Source: Ascidiaceihabitans sp029251465 (GTDB taxonomy: Bacteria > Pseudomonadota > Alphaproteobacteria > Rhodobacterales > Rhodobacteraceae). Taken from it: a DNA stretch of 55,836 nt. A model generated the notes under the pieces. The model saw only the letters and a program-made list of their open reading frames with translations. It made no database searches and had not been told where the DNA came from. The DNA lies in NCBI RefSeq assembly GCF_042932805.1, contig NZ_CP170634.1:1-55836 (forward strand). Reading direction: 5' to 3'. Both the position numbers and the translations under genes were made by a program. Each line of letters starts with the position of its first letter. Position 1 is the stretch's first letter. Positions 1 to 8,411 of this stretch are shown here, piece after piece.

Positions 1-195
1 GTCCCGAGATATATTGAAAAGGACGCAAGTACTGCCGACGGGCTAGACCCGAAAATCTTGGCCGAAATGTTATCGCGTATTCCTGTCAGTCGCCTTGGCA
101 AGCCCGAAGATGTGGCTGGTATGATCGCATTCTTGTTGAGCGAGGATGCAAGCTATATTACCGGTCAAGTTATTCATGTGAATGGCGGACTATAA
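1..195 (+). CDS. SDR-family oxidoreductase, C-terminal fragment (5' end outside window)
   Basis: The window opens in frame inside this gene, and only the last 64 residues plus the stop are present. The visible part has the C-terminal signature of short-chain dehydrogenases: RLGKPEDVAGMIAFLLS, then a serine-rich turn and the ending ITGQVIHVNGGL. This is the typical FabG-like ending (R-x-G-x-P-E-D-V-A, then TGQ-x-x-x-V-x-GG). The Rossmann motif and the catalytic Ser-Tyr-Lys lie upstream and cannot be checked, so the substrate is unknown. It could be a 3-oxoacyl-ACP reductase homologue or any NAD(P)-dependent alcohol or ketone oxidoreductase. Confidence 0.85.
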   Translation, partial: VPRYIEKDASTADGLDPKILAEMLSRIPVSRLGKPEDVAGMIAFLLSEDASYITGQVIHVNGGL

Positions 196-433
196 GCTTC
201 GGCAAACTCGTGGTCAAAGGTCGTTCCTTCGAAATGATAAGGATGCATGCCTAATTGCTTGAGTTTATTTCGCCGATTTAAGGTTGGAAACTGAAGCTCG
301 CATAACCGGATGATCTGAAACTTGCCCAGTTTAGTCATCGCTTATATAATTTTAACATAAGATAGATTATGTGAAATCTAATTCACCTGATGAACGGCTG
401 CCTTGGGGTGGCGCTAGAAGAGTTTCGCGGAAC

Positions 434-1174
434 TCAGGATAAGTTGCAGACTTTTTCGTAGAACCGAGAATTGTGAAAACGGGCGTCTTCTAGGACATCA
501 TTGCGCCGTTCGGCATGTTTGATCTGATCGGACCAATCATCTGGCGCTGCCATAATCGGGTTCTGGCGAAAGGATTGAAATTTTTGATTAAAGGGCAGGC
601 AAAGAACACGGCGCCCCAAACACATAGCCCAATAGGTACCGTGGTATGAATTTGTCACGACCGTTTCAGCACTGGCAAGAAATGCGATTGCGTCCTCCAT
701 TGTTCCGGTATCGTTGCTGAGTTCTGGAATACCTTTAACCCGCTGGAGATGTTCGGATTTTCTGGCATGCGAGAACAAAACGACGTCGCGCGTTGGGTCC
801 GCAGGAGCGTCAAACAAAGGTGACATTGCCGATGCGCACGGCACATATTCGCACCCCTCTACACCCCAATTCCGGGTTGAAACCAACGCGCAGCTGGCGT
901 CCAAAAGATCGAATTCTACGCTCTTGCTATCCTTTGCAGATAGTCCGACGCCCCAGACCACGCGTTTATCTGCCCCTGCCGTTTTGTAAACGCACGAGGA
1001 GACGCACTCTTGAAAAACTTGACCACCGCCTAAAATCGCCAATTTGCAGTCTGGTGTGTCTTCTGAGAAATCAAAAAACCTGTGACTGCCAAGATTTAGG
1101 TAGTTGCCGGGCGAACAGGCCAAGTCGCCAACATTGTTTTTGCGCCGACGATGAATGAATGCCGCATCAATCAT
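434..1174 (-). CDS. Polysaccharide pyruvyl transferase-family protein
   Basis: This 246-residue protein looks like a member of the polysaccharide pyruvyl transferase (CsaB/WcaK) superfamily, which transfers pyruvyl groups or acts in related GT-B-like folds during surface polysaccharide synthesis. Visible signs are an N-terminal NVGD motif, a central ILGGGQVF turn, and a C-terminal ETVVTNSYHGTYWAMCLG block, which matches the family's 'T-x-S-x-H-G' signature. It is shorter than typical members (about 300-400 residues), so it may be a compact or trimmed version. The neighbouring genes give no functional clue. The product is probably cytoplasmic, since no signal peptide or membrane segment is visible. 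Confidence 0.6.
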   Translation of the reverse strand: MIDAAFIHRRRKNNVGDLACSPGNYLNLGSHRFFDFSEDTPDCKLAILGGGQVFQECVSSCVYKTAGADKRVVWGVGLSAKDSKSVEFDLLDASCALVSTRNWGVEGCEYVPCASAMSPLFDAPADPTRDVVLFSHARKSEHLQRVKGIPELSNDTGTMEDAIAFLASAETVVTNSYHGTYWAMCLGRRVLCLPFNQKFQSFRQNPIMAAPDDWSDQIKHAERRNDVLEDARFHNSRFYEKVCNLS

Positions 1175-1312
1175 GGTTTGCCGCTCCGACAGAATCTGCG
1201 GTTGCTTGGGATTTCTGCGCTTGTTTCATGACCTGACATTGCACTTCTTTTCGTGTTGAAGCACTCAAACCTTCATCGTTGTCTTTGCAGGGATGAGAAC
1301 GAAGACAGCGCC

Positions 1313-2353
1313 CTACTGGCTCATTTTCGCGTCCACCATCGCTTCTTCTGCGATCATCGCCTCTAGTTGACGGCGGAACCGCAGCTGGCCTGCGTCGATG
1401 CCCAGATCAATGTGCGGCGAGGTCTTTTTGCTCATGCCGATCTGCACTTGATCCAACACAGCGCGGTCCTCTTCAAACGCGTGCTGCACGTCTTCGGACA
1501 TCATTTTTGACAGGGCTTCGTCGTTGGGGCGAATATTGCGCAGTTGGAACCAGTAATACCGCGTTTCGGTTTCGGTCGTCGGGGTCATGAAATTGTAGCT
1601 GTCCATGATGAACGTGTTTTCGTGCAGCGGCCCATCGACGCCGCCCGTCCCTGCTGGCGTGAACACAGCGCGCACCAACGCATGGCTTGGATAGCGGACC
1701 TCATAGTGCTGCAGGCGGTCGCAATTGCCCTCGAATTCGACGACCTTTTTGTAGAACGGTGCCGGTTCGTGATCCATCATCCAGCGATGAACAATGACGC
1801 CATTGTCGGTCTTGGTCACCCGCAGCGGTGTGTCTTTTGTGGCGGCGGCGGCGAACGAACTTTGATGCACCCATGCGACGTGCGTGGGGTCCAGCAGGTT
1901 GTCGCACATCAGCAGATAGTTGCAGTTCAGCTCCATCGCGGCACCACGATTGATGCCCCATTCAGGGCTATCAAAGTTCGGGATATCAATGATGTCTTCG
2001 GGGTCGGCGATTGCGGCATTGCCCATCCAGATCCAGATCAGCCCGTATTTTTCGTGCACAGGAAACGGACGCACACGCGCCGCCGACGGGATGCGCCCGC
2101 CCCCCGGTGCCCAAACGCACTGACCCGCGCAATCAAACGTCAGGCCGTGATAGCCGCATTCGATGTTGTTGTCTTTGATCCGGCCTTTGGACAGCGGCAA
2201 TTTGCGGTGCGGACAGGCGTCCTCCATCGCGATGACTTCGCCGTCGTCAGTGCGGAACATGCAGATTTCTTCACCCAGCACTTTGACCTGCTGCAACTCG
2301 TTCACAATTTCTTCGCTCCAGGCGGCGACGTACCATGCATTTTTCAGAAACAT
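1313..2353 (-). CDS. Rieske non-heme iron ring-hydroxylating/O-demethylating oxygenase (VanA-like)
   Basis: This is the oxygenase component of a Rieske monooxygenase, most like vanillate O-demethylase or phenoxybenzoate dioxygenase oxygenase subunits. From the start at 2353 (MFLKNAWYV, preceded by AGGAAG) it is 346 residues, the usual length. The Rieske 2Fe-2S ligands are C47-x-H49 and C66-x2-H69. The mononuclear iron site is in DNLLDPTHVAWVH, with H158 and H163 as ligands and D151 as the likely bridging acid. No cognate ferredoxin reductase (VanB-like) is next to it, so the electron donor must be elsewhere. An in-frame upstream ATG at 2431 would add 26 non-conserved residues and was not used. 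The gene diverges from puuD. The substrate is not predictable from sequence. Confidence 0.88.
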   Translation of the reverse strand: MFLKNAWYVAAWSEEIVNELQQVKVLGEEICMFRTDDGEVIAMEDACPHRKLPLSKGRIKDNNIECGYHGLTFDCAGQCVWAPGGGRIPSAARVRPFPVHEKYGLIWIWMGNAAIADPEDIIDIPNFDSPEWGINRGAAMELNCNYLLMCDNLLDPTHVAWVHQSSFAAAATKDTPLRVTKTDNGVIVHRWMMDHEPAPFYKKVVEFEGNCDRLQHYEVRYPSHALVRAVFTPAGTGGVDGPLHENTFIMDSYNFMTPTTETETRYYWFQLRNIRPNDEALSKMMSEDVQHAFEEDRAVLDQVQIGMSKKTSPHIDLGIDAGQLRFRRQLEAMIAEEAMVDAKMSQ

Positions 2354-2638
2354 ATGACTTCCTAGCTGAGGCGGTTTCGTTGGCTGAGTTTGGATCACTG
2401 ATATACGAAATTTGGCGCTGCAAAAGCCCATCTTGAAACCAACGATGATTTGAGGCGCGCAGGCAAGGATGCTGTTTTACAACAAAGCTTGGCTCTTTTT
2501 GTTGTGAAACAGACAAAGACGTGACAGCAGACAGGGCGTGCCATTCGCTACCTGCACACAAACCAAGCCATAGACGCGGGCGAAACTGTGGATAGTATCG
2601 CGGTGGAACGTCGCTAATTCCGACCTTAGGAGGTTGCT
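2354..2638. promoter_or_regulatory. Divergent regulatory region with an imperfect inverted repeat
   Basis: This 285-bp gap separates the start codons of the Rieske oxygenase (minus) and puuD (plus). It holds an imperfect inverted repeat at about 2474-2510: GTTTTACAACAAAG, a 7-base spacer, then CTTTTTGTTGTGAAAC. The arms match apart from one inserted T and one mismatch. It lies well away from both start codons, so it could be an operator shared by the two promoters. A very strong ribosome-binding site (TAGGAGGT) precedes puuD at 2639. I see no confident sigma-70 hexamers. Confidence 0.4.
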
Positions 2639-3874
2639 ATGTATGATTTTTCAGTCATTTGGGACTGGATCGCCTTTGCGGTGCGCTGGCTTCATGTCGT
2701 CACGGCGATGGCGTGGATAGGGGCGTCGTTCTTTTTCATAGCGCTGGATCTGGGTTTAAAAAAAGCCCCCAACATGCCGACAGGGGTGCATGGCGAAGAA
2801 TGGCAGGTGCATGGCGGTGGATTTTACCACATCCAGAAATATCTGGTTGCGCCTGAAAACATGCCCGAGCATCTGATCTGGCACAAATGGCAAAGCTACA
2901 TCACGTGGGTGTCGGGTGCTGCGCTGCTGATGATCGTCTATTGGGTCGGAGGCGAGCTGTTTTTGCTCGATCCGACAAAGGCGAACTTGTCGCTGTTCCA
3001 AGGCATCCTGATCTCGGGTGGCTCTTTGACCATCGGGTGGATCGCGTATGATTTCATGTGCAAATCCAAGCTGGGCGAACATTCGACCCTGTTGATGCTG
3101 CTGTTGTTTGTGATCCTTGTGATCATGGCGTGGGGCTATGATCAGATTTTTACCGGTCGTGCGGCGCTGCTGCATTTGGGGGCGTTTACCGCCACGATTA
3201 TGACCGGCAACGTGTTCTTTCAGATCATGCCGAACCAACGCATTGTTGTTGCTGACCTAATGGCCGGCCGCACGCCGGATGCGAAATACGGCAAGATTGC
3301 CAAGCTCCGATCGACCCACAACAACTATCTGACGCTGCCGGTCGTGTTTTTGATGCTGTCCAATCACTATCCGCTGGCCTTTGGGACCGAATACAGCTGG
3401 ATCATCGCCAGCTTGATTTTCCTGACCGGCGTCACGATCCGGCATTATTTCAACACGATGCATGCCACAGGCCAAGGTCCGCATTGGACATGGGCCGTGA
3501 CGGTCATTTTGATGATCATCATTGCGTGGCTTTCCTCTGTTCCGGGGGGTGACACGTATGAAGAAGCCGAGGCGCGCGCGCTGACGCCGTACGAGCAAAA
3601 ATTCGTATCCGCCAAAGGGTTCGAGGAGGCGTATGACGTCGTCCTTGGCAATTGCTCGATGTGCCACGCACGCGAACCCAGTTGGGATGGTCTTCGGTGG
3701 GCACCCAAGGGCGTGGTGCTGGAAACGCAAAGCGATGTGGCGCGATATGCCGACAAAATTTACATGCACGCAGGCCTTAGCACGGCCATGCCGCCACCAA
3801 ATGCCATCGCAACGATGACCGCCGAAAACCGCGGTAAAATCGTCGCATGGGTGCGCAATGCGCGGGCGGATTGA
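2639..3874 (+). CDS. puuD: Membrane-bound urate hydroxylase with C-terminal cytochrome c domain (PuuD)
   Basis: PuuD oxidises urate to 5-hydroxyisourate at the cytoplasmic membrane and passes electrons to a fused cytochrome c domain rather than to O2. At 411 residues it matches the family length. The N-terminal ~300 residues carry about eight hydrophobic membrane segments, beginning IAFAVRWLHVVTAMAWIGASF. The C-terminal domain has one haem c motif, C339-S-M-C342-H343, and a candidate axial methionine in STAMPPPN near residue 388. The start is supported by a TAGGAGGT Shine-Dalgarno sequence. No HIU hydrolase, OHCU decarboxylase, allantoinase or xanthine dehydrogenase of purine catabolism is adjacent, so the remaining pathway must lie elsewhere. 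PhyH and GlxA-type genes follow on the same strand. Confidence 0.93.
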   Translation: MYDFSVIWDWIAFAVRWLHVVTAMAWIGASFFFIALDLGLKKAPNMPTGVHGEEWQVHGGGFYHIQKYLVAPENMPEHLIWHKWQSYITWVSGAALLMIVYWVGGELFLLDPTKANLSLFQGILISGGSLTIGWIAYDFMCKSKLGEHSTLLMLLLFVILVIMAWGYDQIFTGRAALLHLGAFTATIMTGNVFFQIMPNQRIVVADLMAGRTPDAKYGKIAKLRSTHNNYLTLPVVFLMLSNHYPLAFGTEYSWIIASLIFLTGVTIRHYFNTMHATGQGPHWTWAVTVILMIIIAWLSSVPGGDTYEEAEARALTPYEQKFVSAKGFEEAYDVVLGNCSMCHAREPSWDGLRWAPKGVVLETQSDVARYADKIYMHAGLSTAMPPPNAIATMTAENRGKIVAWVRNARAD

Positions 3875-3901
3875 ACCCAACATTCAGCAAGGACACCGAA
3901 C

Positions 3902-4705
3902 ATGACGCATCCGCTTTTGACCCCGCAGCACATCCAAGATTACCACACCGATGGTGCCGTTCTTGTGCGTGGTTTGTTCAAGGACCAAGTCGAACAACTG
4001 CGCGCGGGTGTTGAACGCAACATGTCTGAACCGGGACCCTATGCCGCCGAAAATCTGCACGCGGGCGAAGGTGGGCGGTTCTTTGATGACTATTGCAACT
4101 GGACGCGGATTTCCGAATTTAGCGATGCGATCCATGCCTCACCCGCCGCAGCGGTTGCAGCCGAGCTGATGAAATCAAAAACCGTGCAGATGTTTCACGA
4201 TCATGTTCTGGTCAAAGAACCCGGCACCTCAAAGCCAACGCCGTGGCACCAAGACAGCCCGTATTATTTTGTCGAAGGCGAACAAACCGTCAGCTTTTGG
4301 TCGCCGCTTGATCCGGTTAAACAGGCATCTTTGCGCTGCGTGGCTGGATCACACCGTTGGGAAAAACCGGTTTTGCCGACGCGCTGGCTGGCTGAAACCA
4401 GCTTTTATCCCAACGACGACGACTACATGCAGGTGCCCGACCCCGACGCCGAAGCCATGGACGTGCGCGAATGGGATATGGAACCGGGGGACGCAGTTGC
4501 GTTCAATTTCAAGACATTGCACGGCGCGCGCGGCAACGAAAGCACGTCCCGCAGACGCGCGTTTTCGCTGCGGTTGATTGGCGATGATGCGCGGTACGTC
4601 GGACGGCCCGGCCCCACGTCGCCGCCGTTTCCCGGCCACAACATGCAAGCGGGTCAGCGGCTGCGCGAGGACTGGTTTCCGATGCTGCTTGGCACCCACA
4701 GCTAA
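3902..4705 (+). CDS. Phytanoyl-CoA dioxygenase (PhyH) family protein
   Basis: This 267-residue Fe(II)/2-oxoglutarate-dependent oxygenase belongs to the PhyH group, soluble cytoplasmic enzymes that hydroxylate small molecules. The iron facial triad is visible as H-x-D in TPWHQDSPYY and a distal histidine in KTLHGARGN. An arginine in RRAFSLR probably holds 2-oxoglutarate. It follows puuD by 27 bases behind the RBS AAGGAC and is followed 3 bases later by a GlxA-type regulator, so the three are probably co-transcribed. The substrate is unknown. The nearby urate oxidase raises a purine- or ureide-related role, but the sequence does not show it. Confidence 0.85.
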   Translation: MTHPLLTPQHIQDYHTDGAVLVRGLFKDQVEQLRAGVERNMSEPGPYAAENLHAGEGGRFFDDYCNWTRISEFSDAIHASPAAAVAAELMKSKTVQMFHDHVLVKEPGTSKPTPWHQDSPYYFVEGEQTVSFWSPLDPVKQASLRCVAGSHRWEKPVLPTRWLAETSFYPNDDDYMQVPDPDAEAMDVREWDMEPGDAVAFNFKTLHGARGNESTSRRRAFSLRLIGDDARYVGRPGPTSPPFPGHNMQAGQRLREDWFPMLLGTHS

Positions 4706-4708
4706 CCC

Positions 4709-5749
4709 ATGACCACGTCTGTGCGCACCATTCCATCACGACCAGATTTGGTGCCTGCGGGCGCGTTCAGCTATCCGGTGGCGCATCCAAAAGACACCCG
4801 TTGGTTTGGGTTTCTGCTGCTGCCAGAATTCACGTTGCTGGCGTTTAGTGCCGCATTAGACCCGCTGCGCATCGCCAACCAACTTGCCCAGAAGCCACTG
4901 TACGGCTGGGTCGTTTTGTCCGAAGACGGGGATGCCGTCCGGTCATCTTCGGGGATTGACGCCGGTGTTCATGGCGCGCTGCGTGATTTGGAAACCGACA
5001 CCTATCTGTTTGTTTGCGCCGGCAACCAAGGCACCAAAGTTGCAACGCAAAACGTGCTGGATAGCATTCGCCGTCATGTGCGTTTTGGTGGCAAGGTCGG
5101 CGGCATTTGCACGGGGTCCTCGACACTTGCGCGCGCAGGCGTGCTGAAAAACAAACGGTTCACGTTGCATTGGGAAAACCAACCGGGCTTTATCGAAGCC
5201 TTCCCTGATCTGACCCCGACCAGCCACCGATACGAACAAGACGGTGATCTGCTGACCTGTGGTGGCGGCGCTGCATCAACCGAAATGATGATTTCGATCA
5301 TCGCGCAGGATTACGGTCAGGATTTTGCGATTGCTGTGTCGGATATGTGTCTGAACGGGCCGGATATTTCTTCGCGCACAGAGCAACGTTCGTCCATCGC
5401 CAAGGCGATCAGTTCGCGCAATCCACGGGTGCTTGGCGTTTTGCGGGCGATGTATGCCAACATCGAAGAACCCCTTGCGTTAGAGGACCTCGCCGAGCTT
5501 GCCAGCATTTCACGCCGTCAGATGGAGCGCCAATTCAAGCAGTTGCTGAACGAGGCCCCCGCCCAAACCTACCGCAACATTCGACTGGATCGCGCAAGAT
5601 CGCTGCTGATGGAAACCGACCTTGGCATCATGCAGGTTGCCATGGCCAGCGGGTTCAATTCGAACGAAGTCTTTACCCGTCATTTCCAGACCCGATACGG
5701 CGAAACGCCCAAGGGCCACCGCAGTCGTTTAAAGAGCAAAGACGCTTAG
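4709..5749 (+). CDS. GlxA-family transcriptional regulator (DJ-1/PfpI domain + AraC HTH)
   Basis: This 346-residue AraC-type activator has an N-terminal glutamine-amidotransferase-like (DJ-1/PfpI) sensor domain, roughly residues 30-210, and a C-terminal double helix-turn-helix (about 245-340). The sensor includes the elbow GGICTGSSTLARAGVL, with a cysteine at the nucleophile position. The DNA-binding part contains LEDLAELASISRRQMERQF and the AraC signature region VAMASGFNSNEVFTRHFQ. Characterised members (GbdR, CdhR, ArgR of Pseudomonas) respond to quaternary amines or arginine. The ligand here is unknown. It lies between PhyH and RidA genes on the same strand and probably controls this cluster. 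Confidence 0.88.
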   Translation: MTTSVRTIPSRPDLVPAGAFSYPVAHPKDTRWFGFLLLPEFTLLAFSAALDPLRIANQLAQKPLYGWVVLSEDGDAVRSSSGIDAGVHGALRDLETDTYLFVCAGNQGTKVATQNVLDSIRRHVRFGGKVGGICTGSSTLARAGVLKNKRFTLHWENQPGFIEAFPDLTPTSHRYEQDGDLLTCGGGAASTEMMISIIAQDYGQDFAIAVSDMCLNGPDISSRTEQRSSIAKAISSRNPRVLGVLRAMYANIEEPLALEDLAELASISRRQMERQFKQLLNEAPAQTYRNIRLDRARSLLMETDLGIMQVAMASGFNSNEVFTRHFQTRYGETPKGHRSRLKSKDA

Positions 5750-5779
5750 AACCCTCACACTTATACAGAAAGACAAAAC

Positions 5780-6124
5780 ATGATTGAACGGATTGAAACG
5801 GGGGCGCGGTCCTCAAAAATTGTGAAACATCGCGGCGTTGCCTACATCACTGGCCAGGTCGGCGAAGGGGCCACGATCGAGGACCAAACCATCGAATGTC
5901 TGCGTCGCCTCGACGCGCTGCTGATCAAAGCAGGCTCGTCACGCGAACAGATGTTGCGGGCCACCATTTGGCTGGCGGACATGAGCGATTTTAACGGGCT
6001 GAACGAAGTCTGGAACGCGTGGGTGCCCGAAGGTCACGCCCCTGCCCGCGCCTGCGGCGAGGCAAAACTGGCGCGCGCAGAACTAAAAGTCGAGATCATC
6101 GTCGACGCGGCCTACGACGACTAA
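5780..6124 (+). CDS. RidA/YjgF-family protein
   Basis: This 114-residue protein has the length and chorismate-mutase-like fold pattern of RidA, which deaminates reactive enamine/imine intermediates released by PLP enzymes or amine oxidases. The conserved C-terminal region ARACGEAKLAR contains an arginine where canonical RidA has its substrate-carboxylate-binding Arg. The mid-protein ATIWLADMSDF block is also characteristic. Whether it is true RidA or one of the Rid1-7 subfamilies cannot be decided by eye. It follows the GlxA-type regulator by 30 bases, which suggests that an imine or enamine arises in the pathway encoded here. Confidence 0.85.
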   Translation: MIERIETGARSSKIVKHRGVAYITGQVGEGATIEDQTIECLRRLDALLIKAGSSREQMLRATIWLADMSDFNGLNEVWNAWVPEGHAPARACGEAKLARAELKVEIIVDAAYDD

Positions 6125-6174
6125 AACTTGCCCTCCATTCTTACCTGAAAACCCTACGCCTGAAAGCGATCCAA

Positions 6175-7149
6175 ATGCCCCAACAGACCGTTCTGATCAC
6201 CTCTGCCACCGGCCGCATCGGCAAAGAACTGGTGGCGCGCCTTGCCAAGGACCCCGCATTTATTGTGCGCGCATGCTATTTTAGCGAGACCAAAGCCGAC
6301 AGCCTTTTGGCGCTTGGCGCGGACGAAGTTGTGAAATTTGATCTCTCGGATCAGGGCACATGGGCCGCCGCCCTTGCGGGCGTCAGTGCGGTCTATTCAG
6401 CCTCGCTTGATCCGATGTTGCAAGGCCATCTGGCGTTTGCCAAAGAGCTAGGCAAACGGCGCGATCAAATCAAACACGTCGTGCGCGTCAGCTGCATGGG
6501 GGCCGATACCAACACCGCGTCCTACGTCGCAGATCAGCACGCATCGCGCGCAGGCGCAGGCATTCCGTTGATGTTGCAACACTACTGGTGGGGCGAAAAA
6601 GCACTGATCGACGAAGGCCTGAATGTCACAGCACTGCGCAACAACTTTTTCATGAACCACCTGCTGAAAACCGACTGCGAAAACATTGATCGCGAAGGCT
6701 GGTTTTCAAACCCCTTGGGCGACATGCGAAATTCGTTTGTCGCCACCCGCGACATCGCCGAAGTTGCGGCGGTTGTGTTGTCCGAAGGGCCGGACAGGCA
6801 CGCGAACAAGTTCTACGACATCACCGGCCCTGCCCCACAATCCATGTCGGAAATCGGCGCTGATTTAGGTCGCGCGATGGGTAAAACCATCGAATACCGC
6901 GCCCAATCGATGGTCGATTTCGAGGCGGATTTTGGCGCGACACGGGCGGAATTCTTTGAATATCTGACAAACGGTTTTTACACGCGCTGTAGCCCTGATT
7001 TCTACAATCTGACAGGTCACAAACCGACCTCGTATTACGACTACCTGACGACCAAAGGGGCCAGTGGCGAAACCGGTCTTGAGGAATTGTGGCAAGGCAA
7101 CCTTTGGAAAAAAGGCGAAGACGCGATGAAAGATGCGGCCAAAGTGTAA
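6175..7149 (+). CDS. NmrA-like NAD(P)-binding protein
   Basis: From the ATG at 6175 this is a 324-residue atypical SDR of the NmrA/QOR2-like group. The N-terminus VLITSATGRIGKELVARL carries a TxxTGxxG-type dinucleotide-binding loop. ALRNNFFMNHLL and FVATRDIAEVAAVVL match the NmrA pattern around the substrate pocket and the 'D-I-A' element. The open frame extends upstream to 6019, but that part overlaps the RidA gene in another frame and has arginine-rich shadow composition. The 6175 start, 50 bases after ridA, is therefore preferred, although its RBS is weak. It could act as a quinone or enone reductase or as a redox sensor. No catalytic role is certain. Confidence 0.78.
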   Translation: MPQQTVLITSATGRIGKELVARLAKDPAFIVRACYFSETKADSLLALGADEVVKFDLSDQGTWAAALAGVSAVYSASLDPMLQGHLAFAKELGKRRDQIKHVVRVSCMGADTNTASYVADQHASRAGAGIPLMLQHYWWGEKALIDEGLNVTALRNNFFMNHLLKTDCENIDREGWFSNPLGDMRNSFVATRDIAEVAAVVLSEGPDRHANKFYDITGPAPQSMSEIGADLGRAMGKTIEYRAQSMVDFEADFGATRAEFFEYLTNGFYTRCSPDFYNLTGHKPTSYYDYLTTKGASGETGLEELWQGNLWKKGEDAMKDAAKV

Positions 7150-7159
7150 AGCCTGTTCG

Positions 7160-7990
7160 CTACCTTAACCCCAACAGTGCCCGTGCTTGTTGGGGCGTCG
7201 CAACGGCACGTTCGTATTGGGCGCACAGCCCGACAACCCGTTCCACCAAGGCTGCATTCGACGACGCGAGCCGGTCTTTATCGAACCGGACGTTGTCCTC
7301 CAGTCCGGTCCGTGCGTGCCCGCCATTTGACACCGCCCACTCGTTCACCGTGATCTGGTCACGGCCAATACCAGCCGCACACCACGGCGCGCCAGGGAAC
7401 AGTCGTTCCACGGTTTCCAAATAAAAATCAAACACTTGGCGGTCCACAGGCATCGCGTTTTTCACACCCATCACAAATTGCACGTAAGGCGTTGCGGCGA
7501 TCTGACCTTTGGCGTGCAGGTCTGCAGCGCGGAAAATATGGCTTAGGTCAAAGGCTTCGATTTCGGGTTTTACATCGTATTTGACCATCTCGGCAGCCAG
7601 CCAATCCACCAAATCAGGCGGGTTTTCGTAGACCCGCGTGGGGAAATTGTTGGACCCTACTGACAGCGATGCCATGTCCGGACGTAGCGACAACATCCCG
7701 CCCCGGGTTTTGCCTGCGCCTGATCGCCCGCCCGTCGACAGTTGGATAATCATGCCGGGGCAATGTTTTTCGACACCTTCTTTGAGCGCTGCGAATTTTT
7801 CCGGATCGGAACTGGGCGTTTCGTCGTCGTTGCGCACGTGGGCGTGGCAAATGCTGGCACCGGCCTCAAAGGCGGCGTGCGTCGATTCGATTTGCTCAGA
7901 CACGGTGACAGGCACGGCTGGATTGTCGGCCTTTGTCGGCACAGAGCCCGTGATCGCGACGCAGATAATACAGGGGTCAGTCATGCTCAT
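7160..7990 (-). CDS. 3-keto-5-aminohexanoate cleavage enzyme-family protein (BKACE, DUF849)
   Basis: BKACE enzymes condense a beta-keto acid with acetyl-CoA and split it, giving acetoacetate and a CoA thioester. The metal is Zn held by histidines on a TIM barrel. This protein is 276 residues from the start at 7990 (MSMTDPCII, RBS AAGGAC). It shows the conserved CVAITGSVPTKADNP start, the HAHVRNDDETPSSD metal-site region, QLSTGGRSG, and a C-terminal GGHARTGLEDN block. Length and motifs are typical. It converges on the NmrA-like gene with a 10-base gap. Its specific beta-keto acid cannot be read from sequence. Confidence 0.88.
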   Translation of the reverse strand: MSMTDPCIICVAITGSVPTKADNPAVPVTVSEQIESTHAAFEAGASICHAHVRNDDETPSSDPEKFAALKEGVEKHCPGMIIQLSTGGRSGAGKTRGGMLSLRPDMASLSVGSNNFPTRVYENPPDLVDWLAAEMVKYDVKPEIEAFDLSHIFRAADLHAKGQIAATPYVQFVMGVKNAMPVDRQVFDFYLETVERLFPGAPWCAAGIGRDQITVNEWAVSNGGHARTGLEDNVRFDKDRLASSNAALVERVVGLCAQYERAVATPQQARALLGLR

Positions 7991-8021
7991 GGTCACGTCC
8001 TTTTTGGTGGGTGCGCCGACC

Positions 8022-8411
8022 CTATGATTGATCGGCAAGACGTTCAAGGATCGGACAATCGGGACGGGTGTTGCCAGCGCAATCGCGGATCAAATCTGAC
8101 AGGGTGGCACGCATCGCCTCGAGGTCCGCAATCTTGGTTTCGATCTGCTGCAAATGGGATTGCGCCAAGGCCCGAACATCCGCACTGGCCCGTGATTGAT
8201 TTTCCCACAGCGCAACCAACTGGCGGCAATCATCAATGGAAAACCCCAACGCACGGGCATGGGCGACAAAGGTCAAAACATGCACATTGGCATCTGAAAA
8301 AGACCGGTAGCCGTTTGGATCACGTGCAGGTTTGACCAAGCCGATTTCTTCGTAGTAGCGGATGGTTTTGCTGGGCAGACCTGATTGGGCCGCGACGTCA
8401 CCGATGTTCAT
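8022..8411 (-). CDS. cueR: Cu(I)-responsive MerR-family regulator (CueR/HmrR)
   Basis: This 129-residue MerR-type activator senses cytoplasmic Cu(I) (or Ag/Au) and distorts promoters that have a long spacer. The N-terminus MNIGDVAAQSGLPSKTIRYYEEIGL is the winged-helix DNA-binding motif, and a long dimerisation helix follows. The C-terminal loop C-AGNTRPD-C has the two cysteines spaced seven residues apart that bind Cu(I) in CueR and HmrR. Its ATG directly abuts the copA stop codon (TAA-ATG), so it is probably translated by coupling from the copA mRNA and autoregulated through the copA promoter. Confidence 0.92.
   Translation of the reverse strand: MNIGDVAAQSGLPSKTIRYYEEIGLVKPARDPNGYRSFSDANVHVLTFVAHARALGFSIDDCRQLVALWENQSRASADVRALAQSHLQQIETKIADLEAMRATLSDLIRDCAGNTRPDCPILERLADQS

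Noticed and set aside
1544..2365. Long plus-strand open frame opposite the Rieske oxygenase
   Set aside because: It is a shadow of a gene with well-conserved metal motifs, with His/Arg-rich composition typical of antisense frames.
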